DNA of 64,000 nucleotides, taken from positions 2,418,001 to 2,482,000 of the forward strand of contig NZ_LT629750.1 of assembly GCF_900105125.1 (NCBI RefSeq). Direction: 5' to 3'. Under the pieces are notes generated by a model. That model was not told the DNA's origin and made no database searches. It saw only the letters and a program-made list of their open reading frames with translations. Source of the DNA: Bradyrhizobium canariense (GTDB lineage Bacteria; Pseudomonadota; Alphaproteobacteria; Rhizobiales; Xanthobacteraceae). Each line of letters starts with the position of its first letter. The stretch's first letter is position 1. The translations under genes and the position numbers were made by a program. Positions 53,990-63,975 of the stretch are shown piece by piece.

Positions 53990-55267
53990 ATGACAAAAGC
54001 GCTGAAGGGCGTTCGAATTCTTGATTTCACCCACGTTCAGTCGGGACCGACCTGCACGCAATTGCTGGCGTGGTTCGGCGCCGACGTGATCAAGGTCGAG
54101 CGTCCCGGCGTCGGCGATATCACGCGCGGTCAGTTGCAGGACGTGCCGAATGTCGACAGCCTGTATTTCACCATGCTCAACCACAACAAGCGCTCGATCA
54201 CGCTCGACACCAAGAATCCGAAGGGCAAGGAGGTGCTCACCGCGCTGATCAAGCAATGCGACGTGCTGGTGGAAAATTTCGGCCCCGGCGTACTCGATCG
54301 CATGGGATTTCCCTGGGAGAAGATTCACAGCATCAATCCCAAGATGATCGTGGCGTCGATCAAGGGCTTTGGCCCCGGTCCCTACGAGGATTGCAAGGTC
54401 TATGAGAACGTCGCGCAATGCACCGGCGGCGCGGCGTCGACCACGGGTTTCCGTGATGGGCTTCCGCTCGTCACCGGTGCGCAGATCGGCGACAGCGGCA
54501 CCGGATTGCATCTGGCGCTCGGCATCGTCACCGCGCTTTACCAGCGCACCATGACCGGACAGGGCCAGAAGGTCACTGCCGCGATGCAGGACGGCGTGCT
54601 CAATCTTGCACGCGTCAAGCTGCGCGACCAGCAGCGCCTCGCGCACGGTCCGCTTAGGGAATACAGCCAGTTCGGCGAAGGCATTCCGTTCGGCGAAGCC
54701 GTGCCGCGTGCCGGCAACGATTCCGGCGGCGGTCAGCCGGGGCGCATCCTGAAGTGCAAGGGCTGGGAGACCGATCCCAACGCCTACATCTATTTCATCA
54801 CCCAGGCGCCGGTGTGGGAGAAGATCTGCGACGTGATCGGCGAGCCCGGCTGGAAGACCCATCCCGATTACGCCAAGCCCCCTGCCCGTTTGTCGCGCCT
54901 GAACGAGATCTTCGCGCGCATCGAACTCTGGACCATGACCAAGACCAAGTTCGAGGCGATGGAGATCCTCAACAAGGACGACATTCCCTGCGGCCCGATC
55001 CTGTCGATGAAGGAGCTGGCGGAGGATCAGTCGCTGCGCGCCACCGGCACCGTGGTCGAGGTGGATCATCCCACCCGCGGCAAATATCTGTCGGTCGGCA
55101 ATCCCATCAAGCTGTCGGACAGCCCGACCGACGTCAAGCGTTCGCCGCTGCTCGGTGAGCACACCGACGAAATCCTGCGGCAGGTGCTCGGCTTCAGCGA
55201 TCATCAGGTCGCCGAAATCCACGATTCCGGCGCGCTCGACCCGCCGCGGAAGCAGGCCGCCGAATAA
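53990..55267 (+). CDS. frc: Formyl-CoA:oxalate CoA-transferase
   Basis: 425 residues, as expected for Frc. Blocks [33 protein letters not shown] and [15 protein letters not shown] are the family N-terminus; the catalytic aspartate is in [13 protein letters not shown] near residue 169. [14 protein letters not shown] carries the glycine loop that closes over the active site. It transfers CoA from formyl-CoA to oxalate, giving oxalyl-CoA for Oxc and free formate. A strong terminator follows 27 bases after the stop. Confidence 0.96.
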   Translation: MTKALKGVRILDFTHVQSGPTCTQLLAWFGADVIKVERPGVGDITRGQLQDVPNVDSLYFTMLNHNKRSITLDTKNPKGKEVLTALIKQCDVLVENFGPGVLDRMGFPWEKIHSINPKMIVASIKGFGPGPYEDCKVYENVAQCTGGAASTTGFRDGLPLVTGAQIGDSGTGLHLALGIVTALYQRTMTGQGQKVTAAMQDGVLNLARVKLRDQQRLAHGPLREYSQFGEGIPFGEAVPRAGNDSGGGQPGRILKCKGWETDPNAYIYFITQAPVWEKICDVIGEPGWKTHPDYAKPPARLSRLNEIFARIELWTMTKTKFEAMEILNKDDIPCGPILSMKELAEDQSLRATGTVVEVDHPTRGKYLSVGNPIKLSDSPTDVKRSPLLGEHTDEILRQVLGFSDHQVAEIHDSGALDPPRKQAAE

Positions 55268-55294
55268 GCGACTTCATTTTCTCAAGAGTTCGAG

Positions 55295-55323
55295 AGGCCG
55301 CCGGTTTCCGGCGGCCTTTTTCG
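55295..55323 (+). terminator. Intrinsic terminator after frc
   Basis: AGGCCGCCGG and CCGGCGGCCT form a perfect 10-bp stem with loop TTT, followed by TTTTTC. It ends the gntR-oxc-frc transcript before the convergent TetR gene. Confidence 0.9.
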
Positions 55324-55338
55324 TTATGTCTGATGCAC

Positions 55339-55995
55339 TCAAGGTCGCTTCGGGACGGATTCCAAATTCGCTTGCAGATACGCGAACGCCGCATATCCGA
55401 ATTCGTCGCCCAACGATTTCCACGACAAATCGTTAAGGGTCTCGTCCGACCCACGTGCCTTCGCCAGTATCGCTGCCGTTATGATGTGAAACGACACACG
55501 GGCCATACGCTCGGCCTTGTCTTGCGCGACGCCTTGCAGAAAGGGAAGCAGCGCCTCGCGATACCTGCCGAAAATGCGGCGCCGGCCATCGGCGCCGATC
55601 CGGTCCATGGCCGAACCGGCGACTTGCGCAGCGAAAAGTGTGCGATACAGCTTCTCGTCGCCTGCGAAAGTATCGCATGTCGCACCCGCAAAGCGCTGGA
55701 TCAGGTCGGTAATGTCCTTGAACTCCCGCGACGACAGGCGCCTGGCCACGGCGTCCTCGATGCGGGCGGTGACGTCGTATTTGATCGCCTGGAGCAATTC
55801 ATCCTTACCGCGAAAGCGGCGATAAATGTTTCCGACCGGCAAGCGCGCGGCTTCCGCCACCTCGGCCATCGAAAAACCGTCGATCCCTCTCGTCCTCAGC
55901 AGCTGTTCAGCGGCCGTTACGATCTTCGCAAGGGCGACACGGCTACGTTGCTGTTGCGGCCTCAAGACATGAGGCGACGTTTCGAAGGTCGACAT
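55339..55995 (-). CDS. TetR-family transcription regulator
   Basis: 218 residues from the ATG at 55995; an alternative ATG at 56055 would add 20 residues without family character. The helix-turn-helix reads ARLPVGNIYRRFRGKDELLQ after IVTAAEQLLRTRGIDGFSMA. The C-terminal ligand domain is all-helical and unassigned. A 36-bp palindrome covers the start codon, the likely site for self-repression. The gene lies 56 bases downstream of the CocE-like gene, in the same direction, and ends convergent to frc. Confidence 0.88.
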   Translation of the reverse strand: MSTFETSPHVLRPQQQRSRVALAKIVTAAEQLLRTRGIDGFSMAEVAEAARLPVGNIYRRFRGKDELLQAIKYDVTARIEDAVARRLSSREFKDITDLIQRFAGATCDTFAGDEKLYRTLFAAQVAGSAMDRIGADGRRRIFGRYREALLPFLQGVAQDKAERMARVSFHIITAAILAKARGSDETLNDLSWKSLGDEFGYAAFAYLQANLESVPKRP

Positions 55996-56022
55996 GACGG
56001 TAACGATACCATCATGTCGACC
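55987..56022. promoter_or_regulatory. 36-bp palindrome over the TetR start
   Basis: GGTCGACATGACGGTA is followed by ACGA and then TACCATCATGTCGACC; the 16-bp arms pair at 15 of 16 positions. The minus-strand start codon of tetR lies inside the left arm. The length and symmetry fit a TetR operator. Binding here would block transcript passing from the CocE-like gene or a tetR promoter. Confidence 0.75.
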
Positions 56023-56051
56023 ACCCAACAACGAAAGACCCCCGCCGTATC

Positions 56052-57893
56052 TCACTCGCCGCGAGGGATCATCGGCAGCACGAGGAACGAGTCGTGCGCT
56101 GCCCCCGACGCAACGGTGGTCACGCCTGCGAATTCAGCTTGCGGGCGATCGACGGGATCGTCATGCAGGAATACGCCAGACCCGCGTTTTCCAAACCCAT
56201 TCGCGGCCGGATCGGATACCGGACGCTGAAAGTCCGCGCCTTCGATCCGCAGCGTCAATTTATATCCGGGATGGACAATGATGGACGTCGGCCAGATCTC
56301 CACATCGACCGGATAGAGTTGGCCAGGCGTCAGCTTCTGTATTTCGTCGAAGGCGTACCACGGCTGATAGGGCTTTGATCGTTCGACGACGAGCTTGCGC
56401 CGCGACGCGCGCAGCCAGCCTTGCGCGAGCGGCGAGGCCGCGTCCGATGCGCCGAGGAAAGTGACTTCGCGTCCTTTGTCGTCGAACAATTGCAGGGTCA
56501 CAAACAAATCCGCATCCGTCGTCGATGACCCGACCCAAAGATGGGCGGCGAGCGGCCCGGTAAACTCCATGGTCCGATCGAACGACAGGTCGAACAAGGC
56601 CGCGGTTTTTCCGGCGTCGAACGTCACACTCGCGTCCGCCTTGGGCGGCTCGGTGCTCAGCAGATGATCCTTCGCATCAAGATGATAGCTGACATACCGG
56701 GTGCGGGCGAGCGGCCAGGCCTGCTCGGTGCGTGTTGTCCAGGTGGCGCGAGCGGGATCGCGTTCGACCAGGGAAACCGCGGGCGTCTTCTCCCACTTGT
56801 TGTCTGTCCCCTTCAGATAATGATCGAAAAACTTGTGCTGAAGCGCAATGCCTTCGTCGCTGTAGAAACTGTCGTCATGCGTTCCGGTGTGCAGAAACAG
56901 CCACTTCTCCTTCGATGACGCCCGGACAAATCCTTCGTAATTGCCGCGGCCGTGCAACCCCGCCGCCGAGAGGTTTCCAGCCGACAGAAACGGCGTGCGG
57001 ATGCGGCTGAGAACCGCATTGCGTTCCTGGTTGTAGCCATCGAGCAACGGATGCTCGTGCGCGCTGTCGACCAGGCTTGCTCGGTTGGCCTTCAGGAGAT
57101 CATCGCTAAGTGCGGGACCGGTCGGTGGCAATCCGGTTCCGGGGTCCTTGTAGGCGGTATGGGCGTTGCCGTTCTGATTGGGGAGGATCTGGCCCTTGAA
57201 CCAGAGCTGGAGGAAGAGGTTGCTCTCGATGCCGCCATGAAAGAGCGCTTCACGGTACAAATCCGATGCGCCTTCCCAGGGAATCATCGCGGCAAGATGC
57301 GGTGGCTGAAGTGCGGCAACCTGCCATTGATTGATGGCCATGTAGGAAATGCCGAGCAACCCGACCTTGCCGTTCGACCAGGGCTGATTGCCTGCCCACT
57401 CGATCGCATCGTAGAAATCCCGTGCCTCGCGTGCCGAGACCAGATCGAGATAGCCCGGCGAGTAGCCCGAGCCGCGCACGTCCAGCGCAATGACAACATA
57501 GCCGTCGCCGACCCAGCGTTCGGGATCGGTGTGCTCCCAGCGGATAAAACGGCAGGATGACTGCGCGCAAATTTCCGGATTGGCCTTCAGCAACTGGGCC
57601 CAGCCGGACGCATAAGCCTCCTGAAAGGTCGCGTCTTTGCCATAGGGTCCCTGCGCCATGACGACCGGATAGGTTCCGGGCTGCTTGGGGCGAAACACAT
57701 TGGCATAAACCACATGTCCATCGCGCAATGTCACGGCAACGTTCTGATCGTAGATCATCGTCCGGCCGCCCTTCAGCATGATCTCTTCATGAGCATGCGG
57801 AACGGCATCGTTGGGTTGCGCAGTTGCGTTCGCGCCCCAGGCCAAACTCACGCCCACGGCGAGGGCGACAAGAAATCTTCCGGCTGAATTCAT
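56052..57893 (-). CDS. CocE/NonD-family S15 hydrolase, exported
   Basis: 613 residues from the ATG at 57893, preceded by GGGAGGAAACAAA; a frame extension of 52 codons reaches 58049 but lacks a ribosome site. A signal peptide covers about residues 1-26 (FLVALAVGVSLAWGANATA). The alpha/beta-hydrolase domain has YVVIALDVRGSGYSPG, the nucleophile motif GLLGISYMAINQW and His in LHTGTHDDS; the C-terminal jelly-roll domain (LWVGSSTTDADLFVTLQLFD) is that of X-Pro peptidases and CocE esterases. It would cleave esters or acyl-amides in the periplasm. It precedes tetR in the same direction. Confidence 0.9.
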   Translation of the reverse strand: MNSAGRFLVALAVGVSLAWGANATAQPNDAVPHAHEEIMLKGGRTMIYDQNVAVTLRDGHVVYANVFRPKQPGTYPVVMAQGPYGKDATFQEAYASGWAQLLKANPEICAQSSCRFIRWEHTDPERWVGDGYVVIALDVRGSGYSPGYLDLVSAREARDFYDAIEWAGNQPWSNGKVGLLGISYMAINQWQVAALQPPHLAAMIPWEGASDLYREALFHGGIESNLFLQLWFKGQILPNQNGNAHTAYKDPGTGLPPTGPALSDDLLKANRASLVDSAHEHPLLDGYNQERNAVLSRIRTPFLSAGNLSAAGLHGRGNYEGFVRASSKEKWLFLHTGTHDDSFYSDEGIALQHKFFDHYLKGTDNKWEKTPAVSLVERDPARATWTTRTEQAWPLARTRYVSYHLDAKDHLLSTEPPKADASVTFDAGKTAALFDLSFDRTMEFTGPLAAHLWVGSSTTDADLFVTLQLFDDKGREVTFLGASDAASPLAQGWLRASRRKLVVERSKPYQPWYAFDEIQKLTPGQLYPVDVEIWPTSIIVHPGYKLTLRIEGADFQRPVSDPAANGFGKRGSGVFLHDDPVDRPQAEFAGVTTVASGAAHDSFLVLPMIPRGE

Positions 57894-58043
57894 TTTGTTT
57901 CCTCCCGACGACCGCGTCGATTGCGCGGCTCCACGCGCCGTCCTTATCCCGGCAGAGGAAAAATGTGAATGCAAATCTTGTTTGCATTTTAATTGCGCAC
58001 TGCAACAGGGAAAATGCTGCCATGCAAACAAAGATGTTGTTTC

Positions 58044-58060
58044 TGGCATCTGGCATACCT
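58044..58060. promoter_or_regulatory. GntR-type operator motif, site 3 (small gene promoter)
   Basis: TGGCATCTGGCATACCT matches site 2 at 14 of 17 positions. It ends 53 bases before the ATG of the 45-codon gene on the plus strand. It is also about 150 bases upstream of the divergent CocE-like gene, which could be affected. Confidence 0.6.
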
Positions 58061-58113
58061 AGATTGTCCCTCGAACGCAGCAAGCCGCTGCCCATGTGAA
58101 TAAGGGGACAAAC

Positions 58114-58251
58114 ATGTCCAAAACTGCCTCCCTCCGTCTTGCGCCGCCCACCACCCTGTTCGGCCGCCTGCTGGCCTCGATCGATCGTCTGTTGATGGCG
58201 AACGCCGAGATCGCTGTCCGCAACGGCGACCTTCCGTATTTTGGCCTCTAA
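58114..58251 (+). CDS. Small protein of 45 residues, oxalate-block associated
   Basis: The ATG at 58114 follows AAGGGGACAAAC, an acceptable ribosome site. The chain starts MSKTASLRLAPPTTLFGRLL, continues with an amphipathic stretch (ASIDRLLMANAEIAVRNGD) and ends LPYFGL. The layout, a basic N-terminus then a short helix with an aromatic tail, resembles DUF1127/YjiS-like small proteins, but this is only a resemblance. It has its own operator motif upstream and its own intrinsic terminator downstream, so it is a separate unit. It lies between the CocE-like and OxlT-like genes. Function unknown; regulatory or membrane-surface role possible. Confidence 0.7.
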   Translation: MSKTASLRLAPPTTLFGRLLASIDRLLMANAEIAVRNGDLPYFGL

Positions 58252-58316
58252 AAGGCGTTCCCGGGCCATTTGCCCGGGTCGCCGGCGACACCCTTAAGCC
58301 TCCTCCCCGACTGACG

Positions 58317-58341
58317 GCCCCGGTTTTCCGGGGCCTTTTTC
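58317..58341 (+). terminator. Intrinsic terminator after the small gene
   Basis: GGCCCCGG and CCGGGGCC form a perfect 8-bp stem with loop TTTT, followed by TTTTT. A second hairpin, CCCGGGC/GCCCGGG at about 58260-58278, lies just after the small gene stop but has no T-tract. Confidence 0.88.
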
Positions 58342-58420
58342 GTGAGAGGACCTAAGGATCTGACCGGAACGCCCCCTCCCCGGGATGCGACATATTGGGC
58401 AAAAGAAGGGGCTTGCGCTC

Positions 58421-58437
58421 TGGCATATCACATACCA
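58421..58437. promoter_or_regulatory. GntR-type operator motif, site 4 (antiporter promoter)
   Basis: TGGCATATCACATACCA has arms TGGCAT/ATACCA, one mismatch from symmetry, around five bases. It ends 56 bases before the OxlT-like ATG. Position and arms agree with sites 2 and 3. Confidence 0.65.
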
Positions 58438-58493
58438 ATATGCTCGCGCCGGTAACGCTCGCCTCAAATCAGAAGCGTACCTCGGGAGGAACC

Positions 58494-59804
58494 ATGACAT
58501 CCACACAACCGTCAGCGCAGCCGACATCTGAGGGGCCGTATTTCCGCTGGATGCAACTTGCGATGGGCATCGTCTGCATGGCGATGATCGCAAATCTGCA
58601 ATATGGCTGGACGCTGTTCGTCGATCCGATCGATGCAAAATACCACTGGGGCCGCGCCGCGATCCAGTTGGCCTTTACGCTGTTCGTGGTGACGGAGACC
58701 TGGCTGGTCCCGGTTGAAGCCTGGTTCGTCGACAAATATGGCCCGCGGGTCGTCATCATGTTCGGCGGCGTGATGATCTCAATCGCGTGGATTCTGAACT
58801 CCCAAGCCAACTCGCTGGTGTTGCTTTATATCGCCGCGATCTTCGGCGGAATCGGTGCGGGCTCGGTGTACGGAACATGCGTCGGCAACGCGCTGAAATG
58901 GTTTCCGGACCGGCGCGGCCTCGCCGCCGGCGCTACCGCTGCCGGCTTCGGCGCCGGTGCTGCGATCACCGTGGTGCCGATCGCGAACATGATTGCCACG
59001 AGCGGCTACCAGCACGCCTTTTTGACCTTCGGCATCGGACAGGGCGTGATTGTTTTCATCCTCGCCTTCTTCCTGCGCAAGCCGTCACAGGCAATGCCGG
59101 CGAAGAAGAAACAACTCAATTTGCCGCAGACCAAGATCGACTTCACGCCGCCTCAGGTGCTGCGAAGCCCGATTTTCTGGGTGATGTATCTGGTGTTCGT
59201 GATGGTCGCCGCGGGCGGCCTGATGGCGGCAGCCCAGATCGCACCGATCGCACACGACTACAAGATCGCCAACGAACCCGTGGGTCTCCTGGGCTTCCAG
59301 ATGGCGGCGCTGACCTTTGCGATTTCGCTCGACCGCATCTTCGACGGTTTCGGCCGCCCCTTCTTCGGATGGGTGTCAGACCAGATCGGCCGTGAGCACA
59401 CCATGTTCATTGCGTTCGGCACGGGCGCACTGATGCTGCTGACGTTATCGGTGTACGGTCACATCCCGATCGTTTTCGTGCTGGCGACGGCGGTCTATTT
59501 CGGCGTGTTCGGCGAGATCTACAGCCTGTTCCCCGCAACATCAGGCGATACGTTCGGCGTCAAGTTCGCCACCACCAACAACGGCATGCTCTACACCGCG
59601 AAAGGCACGGCCGCGTTGCTTGTGCCCCTTGCGAGCATCCTCGCGAGCAATTTCGGCTGGCAGGCCGTGTTCGTTGTTGCCGTTGCGCTCAACGCGACCG
59701 CGGCGCTGATGGCGATATTTGTGATCAAGCCGATGCGGCGCGCATTCATCCTGGGCCACGAAGCTCCCGCAGATGCCCACGCGCGCGACGTCAAGCCGGC
59801 CTGA
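58494..59804 (+). CDS. oxlT: Oxalate/formate antiporter-like MFS protein (OxlT family)
   Basis: 436 residues from the ATG at 58494, with GGGAGGA six bases upstream; a longer frame from 58395 is rejected. About twelve membrane spans. Typical OFA-family blocks are NLQYGWTLFVDPIDAKYHWG, GGIGAGSVYGTCVGNALKWF and DRRGLAAGATAAGFGAGAA. OxlT exchanges extracellular oxalate for intracellular formate, which matches Oxc and Frc encoded about 5 kb upstream. An operator motif of the proposed GntR regulon lies 56 bases before the start. A terminator follows. Confidence 0.92.
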   Translation: MTSTQPSAQPTSEGPYFRWMQLAMGIVCMAMIANLQYGWTLFVDPIDAKYHWGRAAIQLAFTLFVVTETWLVPVEAWFVDKYGPRVVIMFGGVMISIAWILNSQANSLVLLYIAAIFGGIGAGSVYGTCVGNALKWFPDRRGLAAGATAAGFGAGAAITVVPIANMIATSGYQHAFLTFGIGQGVIVFILAFFLRKPSQAMPAKKKQLNLPQTKIDFTPPQVLRSPIFWVMYLVFVMVAAGGLMAAAQIAPIAHDYKIANEPVGLLGFQMAALTFAISLDRIFDGFGRPFFGWVSDQIGREHTMFIAFGTGALMLLTLSVYGHIPIVFVLATAVYFGVFGEIYSLFPATSGDTFGVKFATTNNGMLYTAKGTAALLVPLASILASNFGWQAVFVVAVALNATAALMAIFVIKPMRRAFILGHEAPADAHARDVKPA

Positions 59805-59824
59805 CGACAGCACATTCATTGGAA

Positions 59825-59852
59825 GAGGCGCACCACGGTGCGCCTCTTTTTT
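59825..59852 (+). terminator. Intrinsic terminator after oxlT
   Basis: GAGGCGCAC and GTGCGCCTC pair around a 4-base loop (CACG), followed by TTTTTT. It lies 20 bases after the antiporter stop. Confidence 0.88.
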
Positions 59853-60082
59853 GCCCAATCCAGATTGAGATACAAAATACCAAACCGGCTATCGGACCCC
59901 GTTTGATCGCCTGCTGCAAACCGTCGCCATTCCTCGTCGACGTTAAAACGTCAATATTAATGCCGCTTTCTTTCAATGCGGCAACCTCTGAGATTTTCAC
60001 AAACTGGATTGACAATTGGGATAATGTATACCACGATTACCGATATTGGAGACGCCCTGCGGCTAACCCTGAGGAGGTTGCG

Positions 60083-60514
60083 ATGAAAGTCGGAGACATC
60101 CTGCGCAAGAAGACTGCACGTGTTGCGACGGTTCGAATGAATGAAACCGTGGCCATTGCCGCCCAGTTGATGCGCGCGAACGATATCAGCGCGCTGGTGG
60201 TCAAGGACGTGGTGCGAACCGAAGGCAATACCGCGGTTGGCATGTTCACCGAACGCGACGTCGTGCGCGCCATCGCGGCGAATGGCGCGGCCGGCGCCAA
60301 CCTGAAAGTGTCGCAACTGATTTCAGTGCAGCAACTGGTCTCCTGCAGTTCAAACGACACGCTCGAGCACGCCCGCCACCTGATGAACCGGAACCAGATC
60401 CGTCATCTTCCGGTGATCGACAATTACAGTCTGATCGGCGTCGTCAGCATCAGCGATATCTCGACCGCGTTCGATGAAGCGGCGAGAGCCGAAGCGCGAC
60501 CCGTTCCAGCCTGA
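60083..60514 (+). CDS. CBS-domain pair protein
   Basis: 143 residues from the ATG at 60083, with GAGGAGG eight bases upstream (strong Shine-Dalgarno). Two CBS domains in tandem: first with VATVRMNETVAIAAQLMRAN to GMFTERDVVRAIA, second with LVSCSSNDTLEHARHLM to IRHLPVIDNYSLIGVVSISD. Such stand-alone pairs bind adenosine nucleotides and sense energy state. No enzyme domain is fused. The gene stands alone; the 278-bp gap before it holds the oxlT terminator and a GTATACCA word near 60026. Confidence 0.9.
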   Translation: MKVGDILRKKTARVATVRMNETVAIAAQLMRANDISALVVKDVVRTEGNTAVGMFTERDVVRAIAANGAAGANLKVSQLISVQQLVSCSSNDTLEHARHLMNRNQIRHLPVIDNYSLIGVVSISDISTAFDEAARAEARPVPA

Positions 60515-60622
60515 AGAATCCTTTTCGATTTCATCACGTTCCTTCCCGGCCTTGAGAGATCGCTCAAGGCCGGCGGGCAGCCTTTTGCCGGAAATTTCAG
60601 CCATCTTGGAGCGGGACCACTC

Positions 60623-61639
60623 ATGAAAATCTGTATCTACGGCGCCGGCGCGATCGGCGGCTATCTCGGGGTTCAGCTGGCGCGCGCCGGCGCCGATGTC
60701 AGCCTGGTCGCGCGCGGTGCGCATCTTGCCGCGATGCGCGCCAACGGCCTCAAATTGCTGATCGGTGATGAAGAACGCGTGGTGCGGCCGCGCTGCACCG
60801 ACAATCCAGCCGAACTCGGCGCGCAGGATTTTGTCATCATCTGCCTGAAAGCCCATTCGATCACCGGCGTGCTGGAGCAAATGCAGTCACTGCTCGGGCC
60901 CCGCACCCGCGTCGTCACCGCGGTCAACGGAATCCCCTACTGGTATTTCCACAAGCACGGCGGCCGCTACGAGGGTTCGACGCTCGAGAGCATCGATCCC
61001 GGCGGCCGGCAGTGGAACGAGCTCGGCCCGGAACGTGCGATCGGATGCATTGTCTATCCCGCAACCGAGATCGAAGCGCCTGGCGTGATCCGCCATGTCT
61101 ATGGCGATCGTTTTCCGCTCGGCGAGCCATCGGGCGAGACCACTTCAGATGTCGAACAACTCTCCAGGCTCTTCGTCGAAGCCGACATGCAGGCGCCGGT
61201 GCTGGACCGCATCCGTGACGAAATCTGGCTCAAGCTGTGGGGCAATGTTTGCCTCAATCCGATCAGCGCGCTGACCTGCGCCACGCTCGACGTGATCTGC
61301 TCCGATCCGGCGACGCGCGCATTGTCCAAGGCGATCATGCTGGAAACCCAGTCGATCGCCGAAACATTCGGTGTCAAATTCCGCGTCGATGTCGAACGGC
61401 GCATTGAAGGCGCGCGCAAGGTCGGCGCGCACAAAACCTCGATGCTTCAGGATCTCGAGCGCGGCCGCCCGATGGAGATCGACCCGCTGGTATCGGTGGT
61501 TCAGGAAATGGGACGCCTGACCGGCATTCCGACGCCGGCGCTCGACACGGTGCTGGCGCTGGTCAGCCAGCGCGCCAAGCTCGCAGGGCTTTACGGCTCG
61601 GACCGGCCGATCGAGGCAAAAGCCCCCGCTTTTGCATGA
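60623..61639 (+). CDS. 2-dehydropantoate 2-reductase family protein
   Basis: 338 residues of the ApbA/PanE family. The NADPH-binding motif YGAGAIGGYLGVQLARAG is at the N-terminus, FVIICLKAH follows, and the C-terminal domain begins around RDEIWLKLWGNVCLNPISAL, where the family Lys and Asn reside. Canonical members reduce ketopantoate to pantoate for CoA synthesis; many paralogues in this group of bacteria reduce other 2-oxo acids. It lies between a CBS-domain gene and a nitronate monooxygenase gene, which does not point to pantothenate. Soluble and cytoplasmic. Confidence 0.88.
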   Translation: MKICIYGAGAIGGYLGVQLARAGADVSLVARGAHLAAMRANGLKLLIGDEERVVRPRCTDNPAELGAQDFVIICLKAHSITGVLEQMQSLLGPRTRVVTAVNGIPYWYFHKHGGRYEGSTLESIDPGGRQWNELGPERAIGCIVYPATEIEAPGVIRHVYGDRFPLGEPSGETTSDVEQLSRLFVEADMQAPVLDRIRDEIWLKLWGNVCLNPISALTCATLDVICSDPATRALSKAIMLETQSIAETFGVKFRVDVERRIEGARKVGAHKTSMLQDLERGRPMEIDPLVSVVQEMGRLTGIPTPALDTVLALVSQRAKLAGLYGSDRPIEAKAPAFA

Positions 61640-61707
61640 TTGCGTTGTTCTAAGCTCTTCCGCGCCCGGTAGACTTTTGCCGACCATAACGTCATCCTGA
61701 CCTCTGA

Positions 61708-62772
<1,065 letters not shown>

Positions 62773-62808
62773 GCGGCTTGTCCCCATCGACCAACCGAGA
62801 ATGATCCC

Positions 62809-63783
62809 ATGAAAGCCTATGTCTACGGCGCCAATGGCGCTGAAATCGCCGATGTCGCCAAGCCTTCCCCAAAGGGAACGCAGGTGCTGGTTCGGGTGCG
62901 CGCCTGCGGCCTCAACCGCGCCGATCTCGGCATGACCAAAGGGCATGTGCACGGCAGCGCCGGTGGCGTCGGCACCGTGCTCGGCATGGAATGGGCGGGC
63001 GAGATCGCCGAAGTCGGTCCCGAGGCCAAAGGCGTCAAGCCCGGCGACCGCGTGATGGGTTCGGGCGGCGCCGCGTTTGCCGAATACACCCTCGCCGATC
63101 ATGGCCGGCTGTTTCGCATTCCCGCCAACGCCAACATGAACTTCGAGGAAGCGGCCACCCTCCCCATTGCGCTCGCGACCATGCACAATGCGGTCGTCAC
63201 CAACGGCGCGCTGCAGCCGGGCCAGTCCGTCCTGATTCAAGGCGCGAGCTCCGGCGTCGGCCTGATGGCGATGCAGATCGCCAAATTCAAGGGCGCGAAA
63301 ACCGTGATCGGTTCATCGACCGATGCGACGCGACGCGGGCGGCTGAAGGAATTCGGCGCCGACCTCGCGGTGGATTCCCGCGATCCCGGCTGGGTCGACC
63401 AGGTGCTGAAAGTGACAGGCGGCGAAGGCGTCGACCTCATCGTCGATCAGATCTCAGGCCCGGTCGCAAATCAGAACCTTAGGGCGACCAAGGTCAAGGG
63501 CCGCATCGTCAATGTCGGCCGCCTCGGCGGCACCCACGGCGATTTCAACTTCGACCTCCATGCCGCGCGCCGGATCAATTACATCGGCGTCACCTTCCGC
63601 ACCCGCTCGATCGAGGAAATCCGCGAGATTTTTGTCGAGGTGCAGAAGGACATCTGGCCGGCGGTGGAATCGCGCCAGCTGCAATTGCCGATCGACAAGG
63701 TGTTTGCGTTCGACGATATCGGCAAGGCGTTCGACCGCATGGAAGCCAACCAGCATCTCGGCAAGATTGTTGTGAGGCTGTAG
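62809..63783 (+). CDS. NADPH:quinone oxidoreductase-like zinc-free MDR enzyme
   Basis: 324 residues of the medium-chain dehydrogenase/reductase superfamily. RVRACGLNRADLGMTKGHVH and MEWAGEIAEVGPEAKGVKPG form the GroES-like N-terminal domain; the Rossmann domain shows VLIQGASSGVGLMAMQIAKF. The structural and catalytic zinc ligands of alcohol dehydrogenases are absent, as in quinone oxidoreductases. Likely cotranscribed with the nitronate monooxygenase-like gene. Confidence 0.9.
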   Translation: MKAYVYGANGAEIADVAKPSPKGTQVLVRVRACGLNRADLGMTKGHVHGSAGGVGTVLGMEWAGEIAEVGPEAKGVKPGDRVMGSGGAAFAEYTLADHGRLFRIPANANMNFEEAATLPIALATMHNAVVTNGALQPGQSVLIQGASSGVGLMAMQIAKFKGAKTVIGSSTDATRRGRLKEFGADLAVDSRDPGWVDQVLKVTGGEGVDLIVDQISGPVANQNLRATKVKGRIVNVGRLGGTHGDFNFDLHAARRINYIGVTFRTRSIEEIREIFVEVQKDIWPAVESRQLQLPIDKVFAFDDIGKAFDRMEANQHLGKIVVRL

Positions 63784-63975
63784 CGGCGTTGTTCCGGATG
63801 CGGTGCATCGTCCGGTATGCTACGCTGCGCCGCAGAGCCGGGGCGCACGACCGCAGGTTATCCCGGATCAGCAACGCGCTGAGCCGCTCCAACGCGAGAA
63901 CGTGAATTGACTGCAAACGAAACAAGAGGGCCTTTTGTCTTCGGTCGTGGGCCGCATATCCTAGAAGAGGCTCGG

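Noticed and set aside
53972..55222. Long minus-strand frame (416 codons) across frc
   Set aside because: Antisense of a complete Frc sequence with catalytic residues; no ribosome site of note and no motif.
60018..60034. GTATACCA word upstream of the CBS-domain gene as a fifth GntR site
   Set aside because: It has only one recognisable arm; the left TGGCAT arm is missing, so it does not fit the 17-bp motif.
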